Shown: positions 7,883-18,057 of the stretch, one piece after another
How positions within the stretch are numbered: position 1 is the first letter of the stretch
Layout: each line of letters starts with the position of its first letter
The notes under the pieces: model-generated
Databases searched by the model: none
The model's input: only the letters and a program-made list of their open reading frames with translations
Told to the model about the DNA's origin: nothing
Program-made: the position numbers and the translations under genes
Assembly: GCA_041685145.1 (NCBI GenBank)
Contig: JAWLGJ010000006.1
Location: 1 to 64,000 of the forward strand
Length of the DNA stretch: 64,000 nucleotides
Direction of reading: 5' to 3'
Source of the DNA: JAWLGJ01 sp041685145
Lineage (GTDB): Bacteria > Pseudomonadota > Alphaproteobacteria > Rhodospirillales > Magnetospirillaceae

Positions 7883-8725
7883 ATGATCGCGGCAGCGATT
7901 GCCCGCCGGCCGCGCGCCGGCGGCGGGGAGCGGACGGCGCCCGCCGTCCGCCTTCCCCGATGGCGATGGCGGGGCATCGTCCTGCCGTTGGGCCTGCTGG
8001 CGGTGTGGCAGGGTCTGGCGGTAACGGGCGCCTTCCCCGCCCATCTGGTGCCGTCGCCGGCGGCGGTGGTCGGCGAACTGACCTGGCTGTGGCGGCGCGG
8101 CGAACTCCTCGGCCACATCGGCGCCACGACCTGGCGGGTGGCGATGGGCTTCGGCGCCGGCACCGTTGCCGCCGCCCTGCTGGGGGCGCTGACCGGCTAT
8201 TCGCGCACCGCCCGCGCCTATCTCGACCCGACCTTGCAGGCGTTGAAGGCGGTGCCGTCGCTGGCCTGGGTGCCGCTGTTCATCCTGTGGTTCGGCATCT
8301 TTGAGGCATCGAAGATCGCGCTGATCGCCGTGGGCGTGTTCTTCCCCGTCTATCTGAACCTGATGGCCGGCATCCTGCAGACCGACCGCCGTCTGGTCGA
8401 GGTGGGGCGCATCTGCGGCCTCTCGCGCCTGGACATGGTGCGGCGCGTGCTGGTCCCCGCCGCCCTGCCCGGTTTCTTCACCGGCCTGCGCGCCGGGTTG
8501 GCGCTGGGCTGGATGTTCGTCATCGCCGCCGAACTGATGGGGGCGAGCCGGGGCCTGGGCTTCCTGATGCTGGACGGTCAGATGACCGGCCGCCCCGCCA
8601 TCATCGTCGGCGCGCTGGTGCTGTTCGCCGCCGCCGGCAAGATTTCCGACGCCGCCATCACCGCCGTCGCCGGCCGGGTGCTCGCCTGGCAGGACGGCTT
8701 CGGCGCCAGCCAGGAGACCGCCTGA
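7883..8725 (+). CDS. ABC transporter permease, SsuC family
   Basis: Inner-membrane channel subunit of the importer. The 280 residues contain about six hydrophobic segments, beginning at VLPLGLLAVWQGLAVTGAFP. The EAA loop near residues 165-190 (VEVGRICGLSRLDMVRRVLV) contacts the ATPase. The C-terminal half has FTGLRAGLALGWMFVIAAELMG, typical of the nitrate/sulfonate/taurine permease family. Its stop overlaps the ATPase start (TGATG at 8723-8727), so the two are translationally coupled. Confidence 0.9.
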   Translation: MIAAAIARRPRAGGGERTAPAVRLPRWRWRGIVLPLGLLAVWQGLAVTGAFPAHLVPSPAAVVGELTWLWRRGELLGHIGATTWRVAMGFGAGTVAAALLGALTGYSRTARAYLDPTLQALKAVPSLAWVPLFILWFGIFEASKIALIAVGVFFPVYLNLMAGILQTDRRLVEVGRICGLSRLDMVRRVLVPAALPGFFTGLRAGLALGWMFVIAAELMGASRGLGFLMLDGQMTGRPAIIVGALVLFAAAGKISDAAITAVAGRVLAWQDGFGASQETA

Positions 8726-9462
8726 TGCTGCACATCGCCGCCTTGAGCAAGCGTTTCGAGGACACCGCCGGGGTGCGCCATCTGGCCCTCGACGGCATCG
8801 ACCTCGCCGTGCGCGAGCACGAGATCGTCGCCCTCGTCGGCACCTCGGGGTGCGGCAAGTCGACGCTGCTGCGCCTGGTGTCGGGGCTGGAACGGCCCAG
8901 CGGTGGGGCCGTGCGGCTCCAGGGCCGCGCGGTCACCCGTCCCACGCCCGAGGTCGGCATGGTGTTCCAGGAACCGCGCCTGATGCCGTGGCTGAACGTG
9001 CGCGAAAACGCCCGCCTGGCGGTGCTGGACCTGCCGCGCGACGTGCAGGACCGCCGCATCGCCGAGGCCCTGGAGAAGGTCGGCCTGTCCGCCTTCGCCG
9101 CCGCCCTGCCCCGGCAGCTTTCCGGCGGCATGGCGCAGCGCGCCGCCATCGCCCGCGCCCTGGTGCGCCGCCCGAAGGTGCTGCTGCTGGACGAGCCCTT
9201 CAGCGCCCTGGACAGCTTCACGCGCCAGGGACTCCAGGACCATCTGGCGGCACTGTGGGACGACGCGCGCTTCACCCTGCTGCTGGTCACCCACGATGTC
9301 GAGGAAGCGGTGGTCCTGGCCGATCGGATCGTGGTCATGCGCGGGCATCCGGGCCATGTGCATGAATGCATCGACATCGACCTGCCGCGCCCCCGCCGCC
9401 GCTGCCTGCCCGACGTGCAGGCGCTGAAGGAGCGGGTGATCCAGGCGTTGGATCTTTCCTGA
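8725..9462 (+). CDS. ABC transporter ATP-binding protein, SsuB family
   Basis: Cytoplasmic ATPase driving the importer. In 245 residues it shows Walker A GTSGCGKST (about 38-46), the Q-loop MVFQEPRLMPW, signature LSGGMAQR, Walker B LLLDEPFSALD, and the switch His in THDVEEA. The Q-loop PRLMPW form is typical of SsuB/TauB ATPases. It overlaps the permease by one base. The OsmC gene starts 12 bp downstream. Confidence 0.93.
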   Translation: MLHIAALSKRFEDTAGVRHLALDGIDLAVREHEIVALVGTSGCGKSTLLRLVSGLERPSGGAVRLQGRAVTRPTPEVGMVFQEPRLMPWLNVRENARLAVLDLPRDVQDRRIAEALEKVGLSAFAAALPRQLSGGMAQRAAIARALVRRPKVLLLDEPFSALDSFTRQGLQDHLAALWDDARFTLLLVTHDVEEAVVLADRIVVMRGHPGHVHECIDIDLPRPRRRCLPDVQALKERVIQALDLS

Positions 9463-9474
9463 GGAGTGAAAAGG

Positions 9475-9993
9475 ATGAACCCAGACGATCTGCGGGCGCT
9501 GCAGGCGCCCCTGAAAGACAAATACCGCGAGGCGCCCGACGCCGCCGTCGTCACCCTGAAGGCGTCGGGGCGCCTGGACGGCGACGGCATCGCCTGCAAG
9601 GTCGACACCGGCCGGGCGCTGGTCGAGGCCGGGCTGCACCCCGCCACCGGCGGCACCGGCGCCCAGGCCTGTTCGGGCGACATGCTGTTGGAAGCCCTGG
9701 CCGCCTGCGCCGGCGTCACCCTGAAGGCGGTGGCGACGGCGCTGGACTTCAAGCTGCGCGGCGGCGTCGTGCGCGCCGAGGGCGATCTCGACTTTCGCGG
9801 CACGCTGGGCGTGGCCAAGGACGCGCCGGTGGGCTTTCGCGATATTCGCCTAAGTTTCGAACTCGACACCGACGAGCCCCCGGATCGCCTCGCCGCGCTG
9901 CACAAGCTAACCGAGCGCTACTGCGTGGTGTATCAGACGCTGGCACGCCCCCCGGCGGTGACGGTGACGGTGGCGCCGGCGACCCCCGCCTGA
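9475..9993 (+). CDS. OsmC/Ohr family protein, probable thiol peroxidase
   Basis: A 172-residue OsmC-like protein. The family reduces organic hydroperoxides through two cysteines. Here one Cys sits on the central helix (LEALAACAGVT) and the other in TERYCVVYQT, the two expected positions. An extra Cys (AQACSGD) precedes the helix. The ATG at 9475 is preferred to the in-frame GTG at 9466 because GAGGAG (9461-9466) lies at a good distance. As last gene of the SAM-II-controlled unit it suggests thiol or sulfur redox work linked to the imported compound. A hairpin with a T-run follows its stop. Confidence 0.85.
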   Translation: MNPDDLRALQAPLKDKYREAPDAAVVTLKASGRLDGDGIACKVDTGRALVEAGLHPATGGTGAQACSGDMLLEALAACAGVTLKAVATALDFKLRGGVVRAEGDLDFRGTLGVAKDAPVGFRDIRLSFELDTDEPPDRLAALHKLTERYCVVYQTLARPPAVTVTVAPATPA

Positions 9994-9998
9994 CGGCG

Positions 9999-10036
9999 GC
10001 CGCGCGTGTCGGCGACGGCGCGCGCGGCGCTGTTTT
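9999..10036 (+). terminator. Terminator-like hairpin after the OsmC gene
   Basis: GCCGCGCG (9999-10006) pairs with CGCGCGGC (10021-10028), with a 14-base loop, followed by GCTGTTTT. It closes the riboswitch-ABC-OsmC cassette just before gltX. Confidence 0.55.
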
Positions 10037-10150
10037 CCGGGCCCGCCACACGCCCTGGGGTTGGGGGCGCAACTCATGCTGCACCCGCGCAAAGAATGTG
10101 GTAAACAAAGCCGCCATTCCACACATCGCATGGAGAAACGGCGGAAGACG

Positions 10151-11557
10151 ATGTCGTCGGTGGTCACGCGCTTCGCCCCCTCGCCCACCGGGTTCCTCCA
10201 CATCGGCGGCGCCCGCACGGCCCTGTTCAATTGGCTGTACGCCCGCCACCACGGCGGCCGTTTCCTGCTGCGCATCGAGGACACCGACCGCGCCCGCTCG
10301 ACGCCCGAGGCGGTGGAGGCCATCTTCGACGGCCTGCGCTGGCTGGGCCTGGACTGGGACGACGAGCCGGTGTTCCAGTTCTCGCGCGCCGCCCGCCATG
10401 CCGAGGTCGCCCGCCGGCTTCTCGACGCCGGCAAGGCCTATTACTGCTATTGCAGCCCCGAGGAACTGGCGCGGATGCGCGAGGAGCAGCGCCAGGCCGG
10501 CAAGCCGGTGCGCTATGACGGCCGCTGGCGCGACCGCGACCCGGCCGAGGCGCCGCCGAGCGTGCCGCCGGTGGTGCGCCTGAAAGCGCCGAGGGACGGC
10601 GAGACGGTCGTGCGCGACCATGTCCAGGGCGAGGTGCGGGTCGCCAACGCCCAGCTTGACGACATGGTGCTGCTGCGCGCCGACGGCACGCCGACCTATA
10701 TGCTGTCGGTGGTGGTGGACGACCACGACATGGGCATCACCCACGTCATCCGCGGCGACGACCACCTGACCAATTCCTTTCGCCAGCGCCAGATCTACGA
10801 CGCCCTGGGCTGGGAGGCGCCTGAGTTCGCGCACATACCGCTGATTCACGGCCCCGACGGCAAGAAGCTGTCGAAGCGCCACGGTGCCCTGGGGGCCGAG
10901 CAGTACCGCGACATGGGCTTCCTGCCCGAGGCCATGCGCAACTATCTGCTGCGCCTGGGGTGGTCGCACGGCGACGAGGAGATCATCTCCACCGAACAGG
11001 CCATCGCCTGGTTCGACCTCGACGCCGTCGGGCGCTCGGCGGCGCGCTTCGACATGGACAAGCTGACCAGCCTAAACGCCCATTACCTACGCCAGTCCGA
11101 CGACGCCCGCCTGGTGGACCTGATCGCCGCCCCGTTGGCCGAGGCCGCGGGCGGCGGCCTGGACGCGGCGGCGCGGGCGCGCCTGCAAGCAGCGATGCCG
11201 GGCCTGAAGGAACGCGCGCGTACGCTGACCGACCTGGCCGATGCCGCCGCCTTCTATGTATGCGCGCGGCCGATTCCGCTGAACGACAAGGCGGCGAAGC
11301 TGCTGGCCGAGGGGGCGGAGCGGCTGGCGGGCCTGCGGGAACGCCTGCGGGCGGTGCGCGCGTGGGACCGGCAGGCGCTGGAAGAGGCCTGCCGCGCCTA
11401 TGCCGAGGAGGCGGGCCTGAAGCTGGGCCAGGTGGCGCAGCCGCTGCGCGCGGCGCTGACGGGCTCGAACGTGTCGCCACCGATCTTCGAGGTGATGGAA
11501 ATTCTGGGACGGGAGGAGAGCCTGGCCCGCATCGGCGACCGCATCGACGCGCCGTAG
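10151..11557 (+). CDS. gltX: Glutamyl-tRNA synthetase
   Basis: Charges tRNA-Glu, and tRNA-Gln in non-discriminating species. A class I synthetase of 468 residues: ATP site HIGG at residues 17-20 (LHIGGARTALFNW), and the KMSKS-type loop KKLSKRHGALG. The zinc-site region is reduced to YCYCSPEEL. The ATG at 10151 opens the conserved VVTRFAPSPTG; upstream in-frame codons add an unconserved arginine-rich leader. Many alphaproteobacteria have two gltX copies; which one this is cannot be told here. gltA follows 67 bp on. Confidence 0.95.
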   Translation: MSSVVTRFAPSPTGFLHIGGARTALFNWLYARHHGGRFLLRIEDTDRARSTPEAVEAIFDGLRWLGLDWDDEPVFQFSRAARHAEVARRLLDAGKAYYCYCSPEELARMREEQRQAGKPVRYDGRWRDRDPAEAPPSVPPVVRLKAPRDGETVVRDHVQGEVRVANAQLDDMVLLRADGTPTYMLSVVVDDHDMGITHVIRGDDHLTNSFRQRQIYDALGWEAPEFAHIPLIHGPDGKKLSKRHGALGAEQYRDMGFLPEAMRNYLLRLGWSHGDEEIISTEQAIAWFDLDAVGRSAARFDMDKLTSLNAHYLRQSDDARLVDLIAAPLAEAAGGGLDAAARARLQAAMPGLKERARTLTDLADAAAFYVCARPIPLNDKAAKLLAEGAERLAGLRERLRAVRAWDRQALEEACRAYAEEAGLKLGQVAQPLRAALTGSNVSPPIFEVMEILGREESLARIGDRIDAP

Positions 11558-11567
11558 CGGAACAACA

Positions 11568-11587
11568 GCCGCCGAAACAACGGCGGC
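11568..11587 (+). terminator. Hairpin between gltX and gltA
   Basis: GCCGCCG (11568-11574) pairs with CGGCGGC (11581-11587) around a 6-base loop. No T-run follows, so it may be an RNA-stabilising hairpin rather than a terminator. Confidence 0.35.
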
Positions 11588-11624
11588 CGCGTCTGTTGGA
11601 GAGGACACAAGGGAAGGTTCGAAC

Positions 11625-12950
<1,326 letters not shown>

Positions 12951-12953
12951 GCC

Positions 12954-12977
12954 GGCCGCCCCGCGCGAAGGGCGGCC
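12954..12977 (+). terminator. Terminator-like hairpin after gltA
   Basis: GGCCGCCC (12954-12961) pairs with GGGCGGCC (12970-12977), loop 8 bases, 3 bp after the gltA stop. It lacks a T-run, so it is only a candidate. Confidence 0.4.
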
Positions 12978-13000
12978 CAAGGCGAGGGACATGGGCGGTC

Positions 13001-13198
13001 ATGGGGCGTTTGGTACCCCTGCCGGCAGGCAACAGGCGCAAACCCCGCGGCGGCGGCCGGCCGCTGCCGCCGGGGCCGCCGCGCCGCCCGTTTCGCCCCG
13101 CCAACGACAACCGTCCGCCCCGGCGCGAGATCCTGCTGCGCCTGCTGTTCTGGGCCGCCTTCGCCGCCCTTGCCGCCCTCTGGCTGGCAACGGCCTGA
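13001..13198 (+). CDS. Small protein with one C-terminal membrane helix
   Basis: A 65-residue ORF of unknown function. The N-terminal half is Arg/Pro-rich, followed by FRPANDNRPPR, a motif I recognise from many small alphaproteobacterial proteins. It ends in a hydrophobic helix (LLRLLFWAAFAALAALWLATA region). GGCGAGGG lies about 10 bases before an alternative ATG at 12991 in another frame, so the start is uncertain. The motif plus terminal helix make it likelier than a chance ORF. Confidence 0.5.
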   Translation: MGRLVPLPAGNRRKPRGGGRPLPPGPPRRPFRPANDNRPPRREILLRLLFWAAFAALAALWLATA

Positions 13199-13302
13199 GG
13201 CAAAAACCATGACGCCCCCTGGCCGAAGGTAGACATGGGCGCGGCCGGGCGCCTCGGCTATGATCCCCGCCGGAGATCGCGGAACGACACGGGAGGGCGG
13301 TC

Positions 13303-14601
13303 ATGCCGTATTACACGCCGCGCGAGGGTGGTGAAGGCGTCTTCAGCATTGCTCCGGTGCCGCTGAAATTCGGCGCCGGCGCCCTGGACGAGGTGGGCGA
13401 CGACGCCGCCGTCCTCGGCGTCACCCGTGCCGCCGTCTTCACCGACCGCAATGTCGCGCGCACCGAGCCCTTCGCCGGCGCCTTGGATTCGCTGCGCCGC
13501 GCCGGCGTCGAGGCGGCGGTCTATGACGCCGTCGAGGTCGAGCCCACCGACCGATCCTTCAAGGACGCCATTGCCTTCGCCCGCACGGCGCGCTGCGACG
13601 GCTTCGTGTCCATCGGCGGCGGTTCGGTGATGGACACCGCCAAGGCCGCCAACCTCTATGCCAGCCATCCCGCCGACTTTGTGGCCTATGTCGCCGCCCC
13701 CTTCGGCGCCGTGCAGCCGGTGCCGGGGCCGCTGATGCCGCACATCGCCTGCCCCACCACCTGCGGCACCGGCAGCGAGACCACCGGCGTTGCCGTCTTC
13801 GACCTGGTGGACGAGAAGGTCAAGACGGTCATTCATTCTCAGCGCCTGCGCCCCGATCTGGCGGTGGTCGACCCGCGCACCACCTATTCGCTGCCCGGCG
13901 GCGTGGTGGCTTCGACCGGCTTCGACGTGCTGACCCACGCCATTGAATCGTACACGGCGCGCCCCTTCACCGCCCGCGAGCGGCCGCAGCCGCCGCGCGG
14001 CCGCCCGCCGCACCAGGGGGCGAATCCGTGGAGCGACCTCGGCGCGCTGGAGGCCATCCGCATCGGCGGCGCCTGCATCGAGCCCGCCGTCAACGACGCC
14101 AGTGACCACCAGGCGCGCGACCGGCTGATGTTCGCGGCCGCCCTGGCCGGCATCGCCTTCGGCAACGCCGGGGTTCATCTGCCCCACGCGATGTCCTACG
14201 CCGTCGCCGGCGTGCGCCACACCTTCCGCGCCGACGGCTATGGCGTGGAAAAGCCGATGGTGCCGCACGGGATCTCGGTGGTGGTCAATGCCCCGGCCTG
14301 CTTCCGGTTCACCGCCCCGGCGGCACCCGAACGCCATCTTGAGGCCGCCGCCGCCCTGGGCGCCGACACCACCGGCGCCGCCGCCGAGGACGCCGGCCCG
14401 CTGCTGGCGGACCGCCTGATCGCCCTGATGCGCGCCACCGGCATCCCCAACGGCGTCGGCGCCGTCGGCTACGGCCCCGAGGACATCCCCGCGCTGGTCA
14501 AGGGCGCGGCGGCGCAGCCTCGGCTGCTCGTCAATGCCCCGCGTCCCGTCGGCGAGCCGGAGTTGGCGGAGCTGTTCCGCGCCGCGCTGCGTTACTGGTA
14601 A
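13303..14601 (+). CDS. Hydroxyacid-oxoacid transhydrogenase, iron-type alcohol dehydrogenase family
   Basis: In the ADHFE1/HOT branch of the iron-dependent alcohol dehydrogenases, which couples oxidation of 4-hydroxybutyrate to reduction of 2-oxoglutarate. The 432 residues show the nucleotide-binding GGGSVMDTAKAANLY, PTTCGTGSETTGVAVF, and metal-site regions HAIESYTARPF and GNAGVHLPHAMSYAVAG. The insert with RPxxQGANPWSDLGALEA is typical of HOT rather than simple alcohol dehydrogenases. Preceded by GGGAGGGCGGTC. Family assignment is firm; the exact substrate pair is inferred. Confidence 0.85.
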   Translation: MPYYTPREGGEGVFSIAPVPLKFGAGALDEVGDDAAVLGVTRAAVFTDRNVARTEPFAGALDSLRRAGVEAAVYDAVEVEPTDRSFKDAIAFARTARCDGFVSIGGGSVMDTAKAANLYASHPADFVAYVAAPFGAVQPVPGPLMPHIACPTTCGTGSETTGVAVFDLVDEKVKTVIHSQRLRPDLAVVDPRTTYSLPGGVVASTGFDVLTHAIESYTARPFTARERPQPPRGRPPHQGANPWSDLGALEAIRIGGACIEPAVNDASDHQARDRLMFAAALAGIAFGNAGVHLPHAMSYAVAGVRHTFRADGYGVEKPMVPHGISVVVNAPACFRFTAPAAPERHLEAAAALGADTTGAAAEDAGPLLADRLIALMRATGIPNGVGAVGYGPEDIPALVKGAAAQPRLLVNAPRPVGEPELAELFRAALRYW

Positions 14602-14683
14602 CGGTGCGAGATGGGCGTGACGCGGCGGACGTGTTTCGCTACCCTCCCGCCGCAATGACAATCGGCCACGACTCGGAAGTCCC

Positions 14684-15985
14684 ATGCCCCTGACCCCCGC
14701 CATCTCCGCCATCCGCGAATTCCTGCGCCTGGAGGCCTCGGGCGGCATCCTGCTGGTGCTGGCCGCGGTCCTGGCCCTGATCTGGTCCAACTCGCCGGCC
14801 GCGGCGGTGTACGTCAATCTGCTGGATACGCCGGTGGTGGTCCAGGTCGGGGCGTTGAAGATCGCCAAGCCGCTGTTGCTGTGGATCAACGACGGCCTGA
14901 TGGCGATTTTCTTCATGCTGGTGGGGCTGGAGATCAAGCGCGAGGTGCTGCAGGGCGAGTTGTCGTCCCTGGGGCAGGCGGCGCTGCCGGGCATCGCCGC
15001 CATCGGCGGCATGGCGGTGCCGGCGCTGGTGTATGTGGCCATCAACATCGGCACGCCGGCGACCCTGTCGGGCTGGGCCATTCCCGCCGCCACCGACATC
15101 GCCTTTGCGCTGGGCGTGCTGGCGCTGGCCGGGCGGCGGGTGCCCTCCTCGCTGAAGATTTTCCTGCTGGCGCTGGCGGTGATGGACGACCTCGGCGCCA
15201 TCGTCATCATCGCCATCTTCTATTCCGGCGACCTGTCGCTGACGGCCTTGGGGCTGGCGGCGGCGGGCATCCTGGGCCTGGGGCTGCTGAACCTGTTCGG
15301 GGTGCGGCGCCTGGCGCCCTATATGCTCGTCGGCCTGTTCCTGTGGGTGGCGGTGCTCAAATCGGGGGTGCACGCCACCCTCGCCGGGGTGGTGATCGGC
15401 ATGGCGGTGCCGCTGCGCGGCCGCAGCGGCACCGACCACAGCCCGCTGCGCCACCTGGAGCACATGCTGCACCCGTGGGTGGCCTTCGGCATCCTGCCGC
15501 TGTTCGCCTTCGCCAATGCCGGCGTCTCGCTGGCGGGGTTGACCTTCGGCTCGCTGCTGGAGCCGGTGCCGCTGGGCATCGCGTTGGGCCTGTTCGTCGG
15601 CAAGCAGATCGGCGTCGTCGGCTTCAGTTGGGCGGCCATGCGCACCGGCATGGCGCGCCTGCCCGAGGGGGCGACCTGGGGCCAGTTCTACGGCGTCGCC
15701 GTGCTGACCGGCATCGGCTTCACCATGAGCCTTTTCATCGGCACCCTCGCCTTCCCCGAGGTCGGCTATTCCGCTGGTGTGCGGCTGGGTGTGCTCAGCG
15801 GCTCGCTGGTGTCGGCAGTGGTCGGCTATGCGCTGCTGGTGGGGGCGAGCGCCATGCCGTCGCATCGTCAGGGCGCCGCGCGCGCCGCGGCGTCAAAAGA
15901 TCAGGTCGAGGATGCCCAGCACCACCAGCAGGCCGATGAGGAATATGACAAGGACGATCCAGCCCAGGATCTTCAGCACCGCTGA
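14684..15985 (+). CDS. nhaA: Na+/H+ antiporter NhaA
   Basis: An inner-membrane sodium/proton exchanger. The 433 residues carry about 12 membrane segments. The ion-binding Asp pair is in AVMDDLGAIVII, with PAATDIAFALGVLAL before it and GFTMSLFIGTLAF near the end. The last 30 residues (from SKDQVED) are an odd His/Gln/Asp-rich tail. They are in-register antisense to a hydrophobic 28-residue ORF on the other strand (15893-15979), so the tail may be a by-product of overlap and not a functional NhaA part. Confidence 0.93.
   Translation: MPLTPAISAIREFLRLEASGGILLVLAAVLALIWSNSPAAAVYVNLLDTPVVVQVGALKIAKPLLLWINDGLMAIFFMLVGLEIKREVLQGELSSLGQAALPGIAAIGGMAVPALVYVAINIGTPATLSGWAIPAATDIAFALGVLALAGRRVPSSLKIFLLALAVMDDLGAIVIIAIFYSGDLSLTALGLAAAGILGLGLLNLFGVRRLAPYMLVGLFLWVAVLKSGVHATLAGVVIGMAVPLRGRSGTDHSPLRHLEHMLHPWVAFGILPLFAFANAGVSLAGLTFGSLLEPVPLGIALGLFVGKQIGVVGFSWAAMRTGMARLPEGATWGQFYGVAVLTGIGFTMSLFIGTLAFPEVGYSAGVRLGVLSGSLVSAVVGYALLVGASAMPSHRQGAARAAASKDQVEDAQHHQQADEEYDKDDPAQDLQHR
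15893..15979 (-). CDS. 28-residue single-span membrane peptide antisense to the nhaA 3' end
   Basis: Too short for ordinary gene calling. GTG start at 15979 preceded by GGAGGT (15985-15990 on the minus strand) at a 5-base gap, a near-ideal ribosome binding site. It begins (M)LKILGWIVLVIF and ends LGILDLIF, stop TGA at 15893-15895: one almost continuous hydrophobic helix after a Lys. It resembles small alphaproteobacterial membrane proteins that begin MLKxxGWI, a resemblance from memory. It lies wholly inside the last codons of nhaA, in register on the opposite strand. It runs toward nhaA, convergent in sense, with the methyltransferase gene upstream on the same strand. Confidence 0.6.
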   Translation of the reverse strand: MLKILGWIVLVIFLIGLLVVLGILDLIF

Positions 15986-16051
15986 CCTCCGCGCCTGCGC
16001 TCCCCGTGCCTCGACAACAGGCGGAGGCCGCCGGGGGTTCCCCGCCCGCAC

Positions 16052-16669
16052 CTAACGCGGCGCGGCGATCCCCTCGTACATGAAGGTCAGCAGGCGCGGC
16101 GAAGCCAGATAGCCGGTGTGCAGGCGCGACAGTGCGAAGCCCGCGCCCGCGACCAATTCCGCCATCGGCCGGTCGAGATGGCAGCCACCGGCGCAGCGCC
16201 GCCACAGCGGCGTCAGGCGCCGCTGCCACCGCGCCACCCCCTCGTCGGCGGCCAGGCCGTGCTCGACGAACACCAGCCGGCCCGTGGGGCGCAGCACCCG
16301 GCGCACCTCCGTCAGGGCGCGGCCGGGGTCGGGGATGGTACATAGGCTCCAGGTGGTGACGGCGACATCGATACTGGCGTCGGGCAGCGGCAGGGATTCG
16401 GCGCTGCCTCGCAGCAGATCAACGGCCACCGGCGCCGCCGCGCCGGCCCGCGCCGCCCGCCGCAGCAGGCCCGCCGACGGGTCGACGCCAATGACCCGAC
16501 GCACATGCGGGCCGTAGAGGGGCAGGTTGAGGCCCGAGCCGATGCCGATTTCCAGCACCGCCCCCTCGGCCTCGGCCAGCGCCCGCCGGCGGTAGGGCAA
16601 CAGCCGGCGGTTGCGCATGGCCAGATGCGTCAGCGGCGGGATCAGCGATCGTTCGTACCAGCCCACCAC
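16052..16669 (-). CDS. Class I SAM-dependent methyltransferase
   Basis: A 205-residue Rossmann-fold methyltransferase of the UbiE/METTL7-like group. Motif I is VLEIGIGSGLNLPLY (about 39-53), the acidic motif II residue lies in VIGVDPSAG, and post-motif parts are WSLCTIPDPGRALTEVRRVLRPTGRLVFVEHG. The substrate is not evident. The start is GTG at 16669 (a second GTG follows at once). It lies 31 bp after enolase on the same strand and may be cotranscribed. Similar proteins are often annotated as phospholipid or quinone methyltransferases without proof. Confidence 0.75.
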   Translation of the reverse strand: MVGWYERSLIPPLTHLAMRNRRLLPYRRRALAEAEGAVLEIGIGSGLNLPLYGPHVRRVIGVDPSAGLLRRAARAGAAAPVAVDLLRGSAESLPLPDASIDVAVTTWSLCTIPDPGRALTEVRRVLRPTGRLVFVEHGLAADEGVARWQRRLTPLWRRCAGGCHLDRPMAELVAGAGFALSRLHTGYLASPRLLTFMYEGIAAPR

Positions 16670-16700
16670 TCCGGCTCACCGCCGACCCGGCGCCGGGCCG

Positions 16701-17981
<1,281 letters not shown>

Positions 17982-18057
17982 CTCTTCCCCATCTGAACGG
18001 CTGTTGTTGTGCAGGCGCACAATGACATAACGTCCGGCGCCGCCCGAGGCAAGCCGG

